Assembly: GCA_013373205.1 (NCBI GenBank)
Contig: JABXIG010000011.1
Span: forward strand, 232,523-296,522
Reading direction: 5' to 3'
Length of the DNA: 64,000 nucleotides
Origin: Methylocystaceae bacterium
Lineage (GTDB): Bacteria; Pseudomonadota; Alphaproteobacteria; Rhodospirillales; Terasakiellaceae
In this document: piece after piece, positions 7,055-16,196 of the stretch
How the letters are laid out: the number at the start of each line of letters is the position of its first letter
Numbering within the stretch: position 1 is the first letter of the stretch
Notes under the pieces: generated by a model
The model's database searches: none
What the model was told of the DNA's origin: nothing
The model's input: the letters and a program-made list of their open reading frames with translations, nothing else
Position numbers and translations under genes: made by a program

Positions 7055-10000
7055 ATGACCCAATCGGAATCAGACATCTCTATTCTTGTGGTCGATGATG
7101 ACCCAGTTATGCTCAAGCTGGTGATCCATTATTTGCAACAAAAGAACTATCAGGCTTTTGGGGTTTCCAATGCCGATGAAGCTTTGGCGCGCCTGAATGA
7201 AGACAATTTTGATCTGTTGATTTTGGATCATTACATGTCGACAGGCATGACCGGTCTGGAGATGCTGAAAAAGCTTCGAAAAGATGGCATAGATATGGCC
7301 GTCATTATGTTGACGGGGGCCAGTGATCAGGATTTGGTCATTGAAGCCATGCAATCCGGTGCGCTTGATTTTATTAAAAAAGGAAAAGGCAAAAAATTCT
7401 TCAATAAGCTGGAACGCGGTGTCATGCGTGCCCTTCACGTCAGTCATCTAAAACGTCAGATGACCCAGACCCATGCCGCATTGGAAGAAAGTGAAAAACG
7501 CTATCGCCAATTGTTTTTAGGGTCAAAAGCCGTTCTGTTGATCGTTGACCCCGAAGATGGTCGGGTTGTAGATGCCAACAAGGCGGCCTGTCGTTTTTAT
7601 GGTTTTGGTTTAAAAGAATTTCGAACCAAGAAAATTTCCGATATCAACACTCTTAGTCCTGAAGAAATAAAGGTGGAGATGGACCTCGCGCAAAAAGAAA
7701 GCCGCGAACATTTTTATTTTAAACATCGTCGTGCCGATGGCAGTGTGCGTTATGTTGAGGTCCATTCCGGTCCTATTGTGATGGACGATAGAACCAACCT
7801 TTATTCCATTGTGCACGATATTACGGACCGCCACCGTGCAGAGGTTTTTTTGGCGGGGCAGCATAAAACGCTTGAAAAACTGGCAAAGCAGGAACCGTTG
7901 GGTGAGGTGCTGGATGAATTAACCCAGATGTTGGAAGAACAGCATGCCAATGCACATTTTGCTATTTTTTCAGTAAATAAGGACGGTCGGTATTATCTGG
8001 AAAGCGCGCCCCATCTGCCTGAAGAATTTGTACTATCTGCCCGCACGAGAGGAATTGACCAATACTGTAGCCTGCTTAAAGGAGAGTGCGGGCTGTCCGG
8101 CTTTAAAGGCGTAAAGGCGCGTTGTGATACGTGTCAGGCCCGCAGTTGGATGGAAATATCAGGGATTGCCGATGCGGTGGTGCAATCGATCTACTCGCCC
8201 ACGCGGGAGATGATCGGTTTTTTCTGCGCCTTTTTCCCTGAAAAAATGAGCCAGAGCGATAAAGATATCACTTTGGACTATATGAAGAAGAATGCCTCTT
8301 TGGCTGGGATTGCCATTGAACACCACAAGCAGGTTCAGGCAATCAATCATCAGGCGCAGTTCTTACAAACCGTCATCGATGCGGTACCGACACCCATCTA
8401 TTATGAAGATCGAGAGGGTGTCTATATTGGCTGTAATGATGCCATGGCAGATTTTTTTGAACGTTCTACAGAAGAAATTGTGGGTCATCAAATCAATGAA
8501 TTTTATCCCGAAGGCAGAGACAAGTTTGACGAGGTGAACAAGACCCTGTTGGAAAAAGGCGGGAGCACGGTTGTCGAAGGTGCGATGAAACGCTCAGACG
8601 GGGATCATCACGTGATGATCCATAAGGCTCGTTTTCAAGAACCGGATGGGACCCCCGGTATCGTTGGGGCGGTGATTGATGTTACTGAAAGTAAATTGAC
8701 AGAAAAACAATTACGTTTGGCCCAGACCGTATTTGATACAACTTCCGAAGCTATTGTGGTGACTAATCTGGAAAACCGCATTCAGGCAGTTAACCCGTCT
8801 TTCAGCCATGTAACGGGCTATAGCGAACAGGAAGTCTTGGGCAAAGACCCCAGTTTTTTGAGTTCTGGTCGCCATGATGAGATATTTTATCAGCGAATGT
8901 GGCAGCAGTTAGGGGCAACTGGGCGCTGGCAGGGTGAAATTTGGAACCGACGTAAAAACGGTGATATTTATGCTGAATGGCTTTCGATCTCCGCTGTTTT
9001 GGATGCGAACAAAAATGTCAGCCAGTACGTGGCGGTCTTTAGTGATATTACCAAGCGTAAAAGAGCAGAAGAACTGATCCGTCATCAGGCTAATTATGAT
9101 GCGCTGACCAATTTGCCCAATCGCACTTTGTTCCTGGATCGTTTGAGCCGGTCAATGATGCGCGCAAAACGTCAGGAAACGCAAGTTGCACTGATGTTTT
9201 TGGATTTGGATCGTTTTAAATGGGTGAATGATACGCTAGGTCATAATATTGGCGATGTGTTGCTACAGGAAGCCGCCGCGCGCATCCTGCATTATGTGCG
9301 TGAAACGGATACGGTTGCCCGATTGGGAGGGGATGAATTTACGATCGTTCTGCCAGATTTGAAACATACGCAGGATGTGGAGAAGGTCGCACGTAAGATT
9401 TTGGAGGTTCTGTCCAAGCCCTTCCAAATTTCCGGGCAGGAAATTTTTGTCTCTGGTAGTGTTGGGATTACGATTTATCCTGATGACGGCAAAGAATTGG
9501 AACTTCTATTGCGCAATGCCGATACTGCCATGTATCGCGCCAAGGAAGCCGGACGCAATGATTTCCGTTTCTTCACTGCCGAGATGAATACCGAAGCCCA
9601 CCAGCAAATGATTCTGGAACGTGATATGCGCCAGGGCATTGAACGCGATGAATTTATTGTTCATTACCAGCCTGTTGTTGATTTGCGTACGGATAAGGTG
9701 GTGTCTTGTGAAGCGCTTGTACGCTGGCAGCATCCAAGACGGGGATTAATCGGGCCGGGCTTTTTTATCAGTATCGCCGAAGAAACAGGCTTGATAAACA
9801 AGATCGGTGAGATTGTGCTGCGTCAGGTCTGTAATCAGATCAAAATCTGGCAGGATGACGCGGTGATGCAAGATGTCCGCGTGGCAGTCAACCTGTCGCC
9901 GCGCCAGTTGCAAAGTGAAAATCTGTTGAATGAATTTTTGCAAATTCTGGAAGAAGCTGGCGTGTCGCCCAACTCTTTGACCTTGGAAGTGACAGAATCT

Positions 10001-10378
10001 TTGGTAATGCAGGACCCGGAAGGCGCAGCAAAACTTTTGGATGATATTCGTGCCATGGGCTTTAAAGTGGCGTTGGATGATTTTGGTACAGGCTATTCAT
10101 CGCTGAATTATCTCAAACGTTTTTCTTTTGATGTTTTGAAAATTGATCGTACGTTCATTACCGATATTGAAAGCGATGAAGGAGATGCCGCCTTGGTGGA
10201 AGCCATTATCGTGATGGCCCATAAGCTGGGTATTCATGTGGTGGCCGAAGGGGTAGAAACGAACCCGCAGCATGATTTTGTCTCGGGCCAGAAGTGTGAC
10301 TTTATTCAGGGCTTTTTCTACAGTCAGCCTCTCACACCCGAAGCCTTTATGGAATTTTGTGAAAAGCACAATGCTTGA
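7055..10378 (+). CDS. Response regulator with PAS, GGDEF and EAL domains
   Basis: 1107 residues, cytoplasmic. An N-terminal receiver domain (residues about 8-125; acidic VVDDDP and phosphoacceptor LILDHY near residue 57) is followed by a PAS domain (145-270). A GAF-like middle (275-430) contains a cysteine cluster in YCSLLKGECGL and CDTC. Two more PAS domains (437-680) precede a GGDEF domain (RLGGDEFTIV near 757) and an EAL domain (CEALVRWQHP near 885, KIDRTF near 1029). Both catalytic signatures look intact, so it could make and degrade cyclic di-GMP, controlled by phosphorylation and by ligands or redox sensed in the middle domains. No cognate kinase is adjacent; the hybrid kinase at 26 kb is the nearest upstream candidate. 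Confidence 0.88.
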   Translation: MTQSESDISILVVDDDPVMLKLVIHYLQQKNYQAFGVSNADEALARLNEDNFDLLILDHYMSTGMTGLEMLKKLRKDGIDMAVIMLTGASDQDLVIEAMQSGALDFIKKGKGKKFFNKLERGVMRALHVSHLKRQMTQTHAALEESEKRYRQLFLGSKAVLLIVDPEDGRVVDANKAACRFYGFGLKEFRTKKISDINTLSPEEIKVEMDLAQKESREHFYFKHRRADGSVRYVEVHSGPIVMDDRTNLYSIVHDITDRHRAEVFLAGQHKTLEKLAKQEPLGEVLDELTQMLEEQHANAHFAIFSVNKDGRYYLESAPHLPEEFVLSARTRGIDQYCSLLKGECGLSGFKGVKARCDTCQARSWMEISGIADAVVQSIYSPTREMIGFFCAFFPEKMSQSDKDITLDYMKKNASLAGIAIEHHKQVQAINHQAQFLQTVIDAVPTPIYYEDREGVYIGCNDAMADFFERSTEEIVGHQINEFYPEGRDKFDEVNKTLLEKGGSTVVEGAMKRSDGDHHVMIHKARFQEPDGTPGIVGAVIDVTESKLTEKQLRLAQTVFDTTSEAIVVTNLENRIQAVNPSFSHVTGYSEQEVLGKDPSFLSSGRHDEIFYQRMWQQLGATGRWQGEIWNRRKNGDIYAEWLSISAVLDANKNVSQYVAVFSDITKRKRAEELIRHQANYDALTNLPNRTLFLDRLSRSMMRAKRQETQVALMFLDLDRFKWVNDTLGHNIGDVLLQEAAARILHYVRETDTVARLGGDEFTIVLPDLKHTQDVEKVARKILEVLSKPFQISGQEIFVSGSVGITIYPDDGKELELLLRNADTAMYRAKEAGRNDFRFFTAEMNTEAHQQMILERDMRQGIERDEFIVHYQPVVDLRTDKVVSCEALVRWQHPRRGLIGPGFFISIAEETGLINKIGEIVLRQVCNQIKIWQDDAVMQDVRVAVNLSPRQLQSENLLNEFLQILEEAGVSPNSLTLEVTESLVMQDPEGAAKLLDDIRAMGFKVALDDFGTGYSSLNYLKRFSFDVLKIDRTFITDIESDEGDAALVEAIIVMAHKLGIHVVAEGVETNPQHDFVSGQKCDFIQGFFYSQPLTPEAFMEFCEKHNA

Positions 10379-10396
10379 CCGATAGAGCAATCGGTC
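10377..10396 (+). terminator. Hairpin at the end of the GGDEF-EAL gene
   Basis: A perfect seven-base stem, GACCGAT and ATCGGTC, with a six-base loop (AGAGCA), overlaps the TGA stop codon. No T-run follows, so it may be a weak terminator or an mRNA-stabilising hairpin. Confidence 0.4.
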
Positions 10397-10441
10397 TATA
10401 AAGGTTGACAAGTAAGACATGACAACAGGGACAAAGGTTTC

Positions 10442-11086
10442 ATGACGGGGCAGCCAACCTTCGATAAACCGTTTCAGGACAGATTACAGGAATTGTTTTT
10501 ATGGCGCCGCGATGTGCGTCACTTCAAAACAGACCCGTTACCTAAGGGGACCTTAAATCAGTTGTTGGAAACCGCAACGCTGGCGCCTTCTGTTGGCAAT
10601 AGTCAGCCCTGGCGGTTTGTGAAAGTGCTGGACCCGGTGCGGCGCAAGGCTATCCGTGATAATTTTGAAGCCTGTAACAAAGATGCCATGAAAGATTATG
10701 AGGGGGAGCGGGCACAATCCTATGCATCCCTGAAATTGTCTGGCCTGGATCGTGCCCCGGCCCATATCGCGGTCTTTTGTGCAACTGAAACCAAAGTCGG
10801 ACAGGGGCTTGGACAGAAAACCATGCCTGAAACCCTGAAATATTCGGTTGTTTCCAGTATTCAGACCCTGTGGCTGTCTGCACGTGCCCAAGGGATTGGC
10901 CTTGGCTGGGTGTCGATCATTCAGCCCGATGAAGTCAAGAAAATTTTAGATATTCCGCACAAAGACTGGGACCTTGTGGCCTATCTTTGCATTGGCTATC
11001 CCGAAGAAGAACATAAGGTCCCTGAACTAGTTCGAAAAGGCTGGCAGGATCGGCTTCCTTTAAGTGAAACGGTGATTGAACGATGA
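10442..11086 (+). CDS. bluB: 5,6-dimethylbenzimidazole synthase
   Basis: 214 residues of the nitroreductase fold in the BluB branch. RRDVRHF near residues 22-28 and LAPSVGNSQPWRF near 47-59 are the BluB hallmarks, and GIGLGWVSI near 150 belongs to the flavin site. BluB fragments reduced FMN with oxygen to form the lower ligand of cobalamin. Its presence indicates aerobic cobalamin synthesis and fits the cobalamin-riboswitch-controlled metal importer a few kilobases away. ATG at 10442. It overlaps the next gene by four bases. Confidence 0.88.
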   Translation: MTGQPTFDKPFQDRLQELFLWRRDVRHFKTDPLPKGTLNQLLETATLAPSVGNSQPWRFVKVLDPVRRKAIRDNFEACNKDAMKDYEGERAQSYASLKLSGLDRAPAHIAVFCATETKVGQGLGQKTMPETLKYSVVSSIQTLWLSARAQGIGLGWVSIIQPDEVKKILDIPHKDWDLVAYLCIGYPEEEHKVPELVRKGWQDRLPLSETVIER

Positions 11087-11274
11087 ATGAACAGTTGAAA
11101 ACAAAAGCCTTTTGGCGTCGTGCTGCCGCAATTTTTACGCTTGTCTGGATTGGCTTTGTCGTTGTCTTTACCCAGGGCGAAGAAGATCATTGGCTCAATC
11201 ACACCATGTTCTTGCTGCCGATTGCCTTTTGGGCCGTCGTCTTGTTTGTGTTTCGTAAGGAAGAACGACCTTAA
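11083..11274 (+). CDS. Small inner-membrane protein, two predicted helices
   Basis: 63 residues with two hydrophobic segments (about 15-32 and 41-57) separated by a charged turn, and a basic end (FRKEERP). It starts in a four-base overlap with the bluB stop, which implies translational coupling. No family is recognised. A role in cobalamin or flavin metabolism is possible from the coupling alone. Confidence 0.6.
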   Translation: MNEQLKTKAFWRRAAAIFTLVWIGFVVVFTQGEEDHWLNHTMFLLPIAFWAVVLFVFRKEERP

Positions 11275-11565
11275 TTAATAGTACATGTGGTCATCAGGAG
11301 GGTCGTCACGTTCCTGAGCCAAGCTGAAAATGCCCCAGCCCATGCCGATGCTGCCAAAGGTGATGGCAAGTCCGGTAAACAGCATTACGACCACCAGCCA
11401 GCCATCTTGTGTTGCTGAAATCATGGTCCAGAGCTTGCTGACATCGTAATAAAGCAACAACCCGCCAAAGAAAAAGCCACCACAGATACCGGCCATCATG
11501 TGTTTAAACAGGAAAAGCAAGGTTGTCTTTGCAGTCCAGTGAAGGTTTTCAAAGGGTTTTTTCAT
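11275..11565 (-). CDS. Membrane protein of unknown function
   Basis: 96 residues from ATG at 11565; a TTG six bases further out is possible but less likely. Two membrane helices are evident (about residues 20-40 and 52-80), with a glycine-rich GGFFFGG and an acidic C-terminus ending DDHMYY. The gene is the last of a minus-strand run (554-residue protein, CinA-like protein, this one) and ends back-to-back with the small protein downstream of bluB. No function is assigned. Confidence 0.6.
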   Translation of the reverse strand: MKKPFENLHWTAKTTLLFLFKHMMAGICGGFFFGGLLLYYDVSKLWTMISATQDGWLVVVMLFTGLAITFGSIGMGWGIFSLAQERDDPPDDHMYY

Positions 11566-11571
11566 GGTCAA

Positions 11572-12330
11572 TCAAACCTCAAGAGATTTGATATAAATAA
11601 CCTTCCCACCCAAAGATTCAATCATTTCTTTTACTGTAGTTTGACACTGATCTACACGGTTTTCATCCGTACCACGCAGGACGAGGCTGACACCAAAGGC
11701 CCCTTCTTTAAAATAGGGATAGCTGCCTATATCAATATCGGTGAACTGATCCTGTATATCCCCCAGTTTTTGGGCGATTACGCCTTCGGTCAGATCGGTG
11801 GTCAGGGTGGCTGATTGCACGGTTGCCCCGCCTTTTAGACGATCTTTCAGATTATCAAACATGGCACAGGTGATTTTAGGAACGCCAGCCAGCACAAAGA
11901 CATTTTCCACCTGAAAGCCTGGGGCTTTGCTGATCGGGTTTTCAATCAGGATCGCCCCTTTGGGGGTATGGGCCATACGCAAGCGAGCTTCGTTTAAGTC
12001 TTCGGGTTTGTAATGGCTTTTCAACATGGCATGGGCATCATCATTCAGCCCAAATTCAAGTCCAAAGGCCTTGGCAACACAGGATGCGGTAATGTCGTCA
12101 TGGGTTGGGCCAATGCCGCCGGTTGTAAAGACATAATCAAATTGGCTGCGCAGGTGATTAAGCGTGTGGATAATTACATCTTCCAGATCAGGGATGACGC
12201 GGGCTTCACGGACCTGAATGCCAAGTTCATTCAGAGATGTTGCAAGAAAAGACAGGTTGGCATCCTTCGTCCGCCCGGACAGAATTTCATTTCCGATAAT
12301 GAGGATCGCGGCCGTAACAGGGGTGCTCAC
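11572..12330 (-). CDS. CinA-like molybdopterin-binding domain protein
   Basis: 252 residues of the MoaB/MogA-like fold. ILIIGNEILSGRTKDANL at the N-terminus and TTGGIGPTHDDITA near residues 69-82 are the signatures of the CinA N-terminal domain. The C-terminal nicotinamide-nucleotide amidohydrolase domain of full CinA is absent, as in the stand-alone form common in alphaproteobacteria. Such domains are linked to pyridine-nucleotide repair (ADP-ribose pyrophosphatase) in CinA. ATG at 12330, seven bases from the upstream gene's stop. Confidence 0.78.
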   Translation of the reverse strand: MSTPVTAAILIIGNEILSGRTKDANLSFLATSLNELGIQVREARVIPDLEDVIIHTLNHLRSQFDYVFTTGGIGPTHDDITASCVAKAFGLEFGLNDDAHAMLKSHYKPEDLNEARLRMAHTPKGAILIENPISKAPGFQVENVFVLAGVPKITCAMFDNLKDRLKGGATVQSATLTTDLTEGVIAQKLGDIQDQFTDIDIGSYPYFKEGAFGVSLVLRGTDENRVDQCQTTVKEMIESLGGKVIYIKSLEV

Positions 12331-12337
12331 GTTTTCT

Positions 12338-14002
12338 TTAGTCCTTTTTCATTTTTTCATACATGCCTTTATAGGCAGTCATGAATTTATCAAGCGTATG
12401 TTGGATGGTGTCGCGGGTATTTCGCGATGTATCTTCCCCGGTTTCACGGGCTTGCTGGCGCGAAAAGATCACTCGGTCGATCAGACCAAGGATACCATCT
12501 GTGATCCCTTGCAATGGCTTGGGCAGATTGGCTTTTTCACCTTCCAGACATTGCGAGGCCTTGGTGAAGTCTTTTTCATATTTAATCAGGTGTAGTACCA
12601 GTATGGCTTCAAAGAAATAATCAAGGCAATTGCGCAAGACGCGCGGTTCGGCACGTTCTTTCAACAGCTTGTTGATCTGATGGGCATAGGCCATGGGGCG
12701 ACGACCCATTTCAGGCACAGATAAAGGAAGACGTCCTTCATCCAGTTTTTGGCCCATGCAGGCGCCTTGTACTTCATCCAAACCGATAGAGTTTTTGGTA
12801 TAAAGCAGGTTCAGGATCAACATCTCAAAGAAGTTCTGATCGTTGTTTTTGAAGCTTTGTTCCAATGCACGAGCCACGGCGCCTTTGGCGTTAGACCCTT
12901 GCTTGGCCTGATCTGCGATTTGAATGATCCGTTCAACTTCAGCCTTAAACAGGTTTTCACGCATGCCGGACAAATAAGATAAAATTCCGAAGTTGAAGGT
13001 CTTGGGGAAGAATATTTCGCCGCGATCTTCGGATTCCTTGAAGATATCGATAACCTTTTCCCAAGCTTCTTTCTTTTTCGGTCCTGTCTTTTTCGGGGCG
13101 GGGGCAGCTTCTTTTTTCTCTTTCCCTAATAGCTTGGAGAAAAGCCCGCCTTTTTTGGCTTGTTTGCCACCAGAACCACCGCCTGATTTCTTCGGACCAG
13201 CCCCGCTTGCAGCACGTTTGGCGGCTTCGGTCTGTGCAGCGCCCCAACCGGAAAAGCCCGTCTCCACCACTTCCAATAAGGCACGTTGCTTATCACGCAG
13301 GACAGCCCGAATTTTTTCTTCATCGGCATTGGGGTCGATTTCGTTATAGATCCGACGGGTGAGAACTTCGCGGTTATCTATGATGACAGCCTTAATGGCA
13401 TCTTCAATGAGGACACTGAATTCCAGCGAATATAAAAATAGAGGTGGAATGCCGATATCATTAATCGAATGGCGACCATAAAGATGGACACTGCGCAATA
13501 CGTCCAGCTTGCCATCAAAGTGACGCACCATGGACTGAATACAAATTTTTTCTGCCAGTTCGTAAGGAAATTCAGGCTCTTTCGGTTTTTGTTTCTGTTG
13601 TTCTTCTGGTTGTGGAGGGGTGCTCGCTTTCTGTGCAGCTGCTTTTTTAGCCTGTGCTTCCTGTTTTTTCTTTTCTTTTAATTCCTGGGAGCGTTTGGGC
13701 AGGTTTTCCAGACCGGACATAATTTCTTCGGCACGTTGGCGCACAAGTCGGGTGAAAGAAGCATCACGAAAGTCTTTACATTGTTCCATAACGGTCAGAA
13801 CAAAGCGGATTTGTGTCAGGAACGTTCCTTTTTGCAAAGCATCGGGATCGCCTTCTGCTAGGACTTTAAGCACGCGTTGAGCCGCCCCATCGACTTGCGA
13901 CATCATCGCTGCTTTACCTTCATCGGGTTTCAGCGATGACAGTTCCGTCATGGCGGCTGTCAATTCGACTTTTTCAAAATCAGCTGGTTTTTCTTCTGAC
14001 AC
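12338..14002 (-). CDS. Uncharacterised 554-residue cytoplasmic protein with lysine-rich linkers
   Basis: I do not recognise this protein. It has an N-terminal helical part (1-100), a charged linker rich in K, Q, A and P (about 108-145), a helical segment (146-260) and a second low-complexity lysine/glycine linker (about 265-315, including KKSGGGSGGKQAKKGG). A helical C-terminal half follows (316-554). No signal peptide or membrane helix is evident. The architecture of folded parts joined by basic linkers suggests a scaffold or nucleic-acid or membrane-surface contact, but nothing in the sequence decides this. It leads an operon with the CinA-like gene, seven bases apart. Confidence 0.75.
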   Translation of the reverse strand: MSEEKPADFEKVELTAAMTELSSLKPDEGKAAMMSQVDGAAQRVLKVLAEGDPDALQKGTFLTQIRFVLTVMEQCKDFRDASFTRLVRQRAEEIMSGLENLPKRSQELKEKKKQEAQAKKAAAQKASTPPQPEEQQKQKPKEPEFPYELAEKICIQSMVRHFDGKLDVLRSVHLYGRHSINDIGIPPLFLYSLEFSVLIEDAIKAVIIDNREVLTRRIYNEIDPNADEEKIRAVLRDKQRALLEVVETGFSGWGAAQTEAAKRAASGAGPKKSGGGSGGKQAKKGGLFSKLLGKEKKEAAPAPKKTGPKKKEAWEKVIDIFKESEDRGEIFFPKTFNFGILSYLSGMRENLFKAEVERIIQIADQAKQGSNAKGAVARALEQSFKNNDQNFFEMLILNLLYTKNSIGLDEVQGACMGQKLDEGRLPLSVPEMGRRPMAYAHQINKLLKERAEPRVLRNCLDYFFEAILVLHLIKYEKDFTKASQCLEGEKANLPKPLQGITDGILGLIDRVIFSRQQARETGEDTSRNTRDTIQHTLDKFMTAYKGMYEKMKKD

Positions 14003-14153
14003 GATAAGACCGTATTATTGTTTACGTTTCCATTTTCTTTTTATTGGCAAATGTAAGGATAAATTGCTGGAAAAGCAATTTAATCTGCTCAAGACATATG
14101 CCAACAGTCTTACTTTAAATCAGAAAGGTTAACAAAGTCGATACATAAGGCAC

Positions 14154-14831
14154 CTAAAGCGCATGTTTGCACTTGGGTTTTGCGGCTTTCAGCTGACCGT
14201 CTTCTAAACTGAGGTAGCGTTCAGTCACCTTACGGCGAAAATGTGCATCATGGGAAATGATGACCAAGGCCTGTGGTAAGTTGGTCAGAATTTCCAATAA
14301 ACGTTCCTGCGTGCCTTCATCCAGTGCGTTTGTCGGTTCATCTAGCAACAGGATGTCGGGCTGCATGGACAGAACGCAAGCCAGACTGACAAGGCGCTTT
14401 TCACCCCCCGACAGGTTGTGGGTTGCGCGCTCACGCAAATGCCCAAGGTGCATATTGTGTAGGGTATCTTCGACGATCTGCATGACCTCGTCAGTAGGTT
14501 TCCCCAAATTAAACAGACCAAAGGCGATATCTTCGGCAACCGTAGGGCAGAAAAGCTGGTCATCGGGGTCCTGAAAAACCAGACCGATCCGGCGGCGGAC
14601 TTCTTTGAAATCGGCTTCTTTGTCCCGTTTTTCCCCAAAGGCAAAAACCTCGCCTTGTGTTGGTTGGTTAAGGCCGACGATGATATGAAACAGGGTGCTT
14701 TTCCCCGCACCATTGGGACCCGTAATGGCAATGCGTTCGCCTGTCGACAGGCTGAAATCGACACCTTTCAAGGTGGCTTGATGGGCAGGATAGGCAAAAT
14801 GGATGTTTTTTAGTTCAATCAACTTATCCAT
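14154..14831 (-). CDS. cbiO: Energy-coupling factor ATPase of cobalt/nickel importer
   Basis: 225 residues with all ABC ATPase motifs: Walker A GPNGAGKS (38-45), Q-loop VFQDPDDQLF, signature LSGGEKR (about 138) and Walker B ILLLDEPT (about 160). The DPDDQLF segment after the Q-loop is typical of ECF ATPases of the CbiO/EcfA type. It hydrolyses ATP on the cytoplasmic side for metal uptake through CbiM and CbiQ. The start overlaps the cbiQ stop by eight bases. It is the last gene of the riboswitch-controlled operon. Cobalt rather than nickel is inferred from the cobalamin riboswitch. Confidence 0.88.
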   Translation of the reverse strand: MDKLIELKNIHFAYPAHQATLKGVDFSLSTGERIAITGPNGAGKSTLFHIIVGLNQPTQGEVFAFGEKRDKEADFKEVRRRIGLVFQDPDDQLFCPTVAEDIAFGLFNLGKPTDEVMQIVEDTLHNMHLGHLRERATHNLSGGEKRLVSLACVLSMQPDILLLDEPTNALDEGTQERLLEILTNLPQALVIISHDAHFRRKVTERYLSLEDGQLKAAKPKCKHAL

Positions 14832-15612
14832 AAAACTGGTCCAATGCGATCAGGGAAATAAGAAATAAGGTGGCAAGCAGGCTAAAGACCCGATCACGGC
14901 GTTGAAAGTGAAAGTCAGAAATTAAATAGAACTTCCCCTGAAAGCCCCGACATTTCATCGCGGCGAGAATTCTTTCAGAACGTTCCAGACTACGGACCAA
15001 CATCATGCCGAGTAAATAACCGATTGAACGATAGGTGTGAAGATTGTTTCCGGGCTTGAAACAACGTGCGCGCATGGCATTTCTAAGACGAAAATATTCA
15101 ATCTTCAAAACGTCGATGTAGCGCACACTGAACAGCATCAGATGGATCAGATTTTCGGGGACTTTTAAACGGTTTAATGCATGCCCAAGGGTAATGGCAT
15201 CAATGGTGCCGACAAAGGCAAGTAAGGCCATGACCACTGCATTGGCGATCAAGGCGATTTCCAACGCTTTTGACAATCCTTCTTTGCTTGCCCCCCACGG
15301 CCCGACATGAAATAGAATTTCACCCGGTGTGGTAAAAGGCAGCATGCACAGAAGAAACAGAATAAAGCCATCCATGGTTACAACTTTTTTCATGGCTCCT
15401 CGCATGGGAAGCCCGGCTGAAAAAAGTAGGAATAACCCTGTTAAAAATGATAGTCCCAACGCCTGAAAGCTGTTTAGGCTGATAACCGTAAAGGCAAACA
15501 AGCAGGCCGCAATCACACGGGCACGCGGGTCGGTGCGATTGATCCATGTTTGATCATCAAGTTCACCGCGCGCACGCATGATATTGGATACGTTGGGACC
15601 GTAGTGGCTCAT
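14824..15612 (-). CDS. cbiQ: Energy-coupling factor transmembrane protein of cobalt/nickel importer
   Basis: 262 residues of the EcfT/CbiQ family. Hydrophobic segments occur at about 32-75, 85-105, 120-145 and 240-258. The cytoplasmic coupling region carries AMRARCFKPG (about 180-190) and ERSERILAAMKCRGF (about 212-226), the two Ala-Arg-Gly-type motifs that dock on the ATPase. The start overlaps the preceding gene by four bases. It transmits ATP hydrolysis to the substrate-binding CbiM subunit in the inner membrane. Confidence 0.88.
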   Translation of the reverse strand: MSHYGPNVSNIMRARGELDDQTWINRTDPRARVIAACLFAFTVISLNSFQALGLSFLTGLFLLFSAGLPMRGAMKKVVTMDGFILFLLCMLPFTTPGEILFHVGPWGASKEGLSKALEIALIANAVVMALLAFVGTIDAITLGHALNRLKVPENLIHLMLFSVRYIDVLKIEYFRLRNAMRARCFKPGNNLHTYRSIGYLLGMMLVRSLERSERILAAMKCRGFQGKFYLISDFHFQRRDRVFSLLATLFLISLIALDQFYG

Positions 15613-16196
15613 GGCGCGCTTTTTTCTTTTCGGCGTGCCATAATGTAAAAAACAATACCTGTTAGGCCAAAGATGTAGCCGATCCCACCCAGAATAGATT
15701 GGAAATTGTTCTTTTCTTTATAAGCGGCAATTTCCTTACGAAGGGGCTGAACTTCTTTGCGCACAGCCTTGGCGATCATGCGGGTGAGCTTTTCTTCACC
15801 GATAATGGGGCGCTCAATATCGGATTGCGCTTTTACAGCCTCTTTGGGTGGTTCTGTGTTTTTAAGGCCTATGCCTTCGGGTAGTTCATTTGCGGCCATA
15901 AGATATTGTGCCACATGGCCCGCCCCTAGGTTTGCGACAAATTTGTGAGCAATCGCTTGAGTTGGAGTGAAACGAAACAGACCTTCTTCACCGACGACAG
16001 TTTCACCGATTTTTTCGTCTTTGTCGTTGAACACTTCGACCAGCGTGCCTTTTTCAGCCATAATACCGTTGGAAAAACCAACTTCACCTTCAATATCGGC
16101 GCCATCTGTCCAGGCAGAGGCGATGACTTTATGGGCAAGCGCATTTGTTGTGATTAAAAAAGTCAGCATAAAAGCTGTGAGAAAGAGATTACGCAT
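15609..16196 (-). CDS. Auxiliary membrane-anchored subunit of cobalt/nickel importer (NikL/CbiL-like)
   Basis: 195 residues from the ATG at 16196, which has GGGAG eight bases upstream; a further ATG at 16214 is less well placed. It has a signal peptide ending ...TNALA, an extracytoplasmic part with FNDKDEKIGE resembling a carboxypeptidase-regulatory-like beta fold, a helical stalk (130-165) and a C-terminal membrane helix (about 168-188) before RRKEKSAP. In the known NikKMLQO arrangement this is the NikL position, replacing the small CbiN/NikN subunit. It overlaps cbiM by eight bases. The family is assigned by gene order and topology. Confidence 0.75.
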   Translation of the reverse strand: MRNLFLTAFMLTFLITTNALAHKVIASAWTDGADIEGEVGFSNGIMAEKGTLVEVFNDKDEKIGETVVGEEGLFRFTPTQAIAHKFVANLGAGHVAQYLMAANELPEGIGLKNTEPPKEAVKAQSDIERPIIGEEKLTRMIAKAVRKEVQPLRKEIAAYKEKNNFQSILGGIGYIFGLTGIVFYIMARRKEKSAP

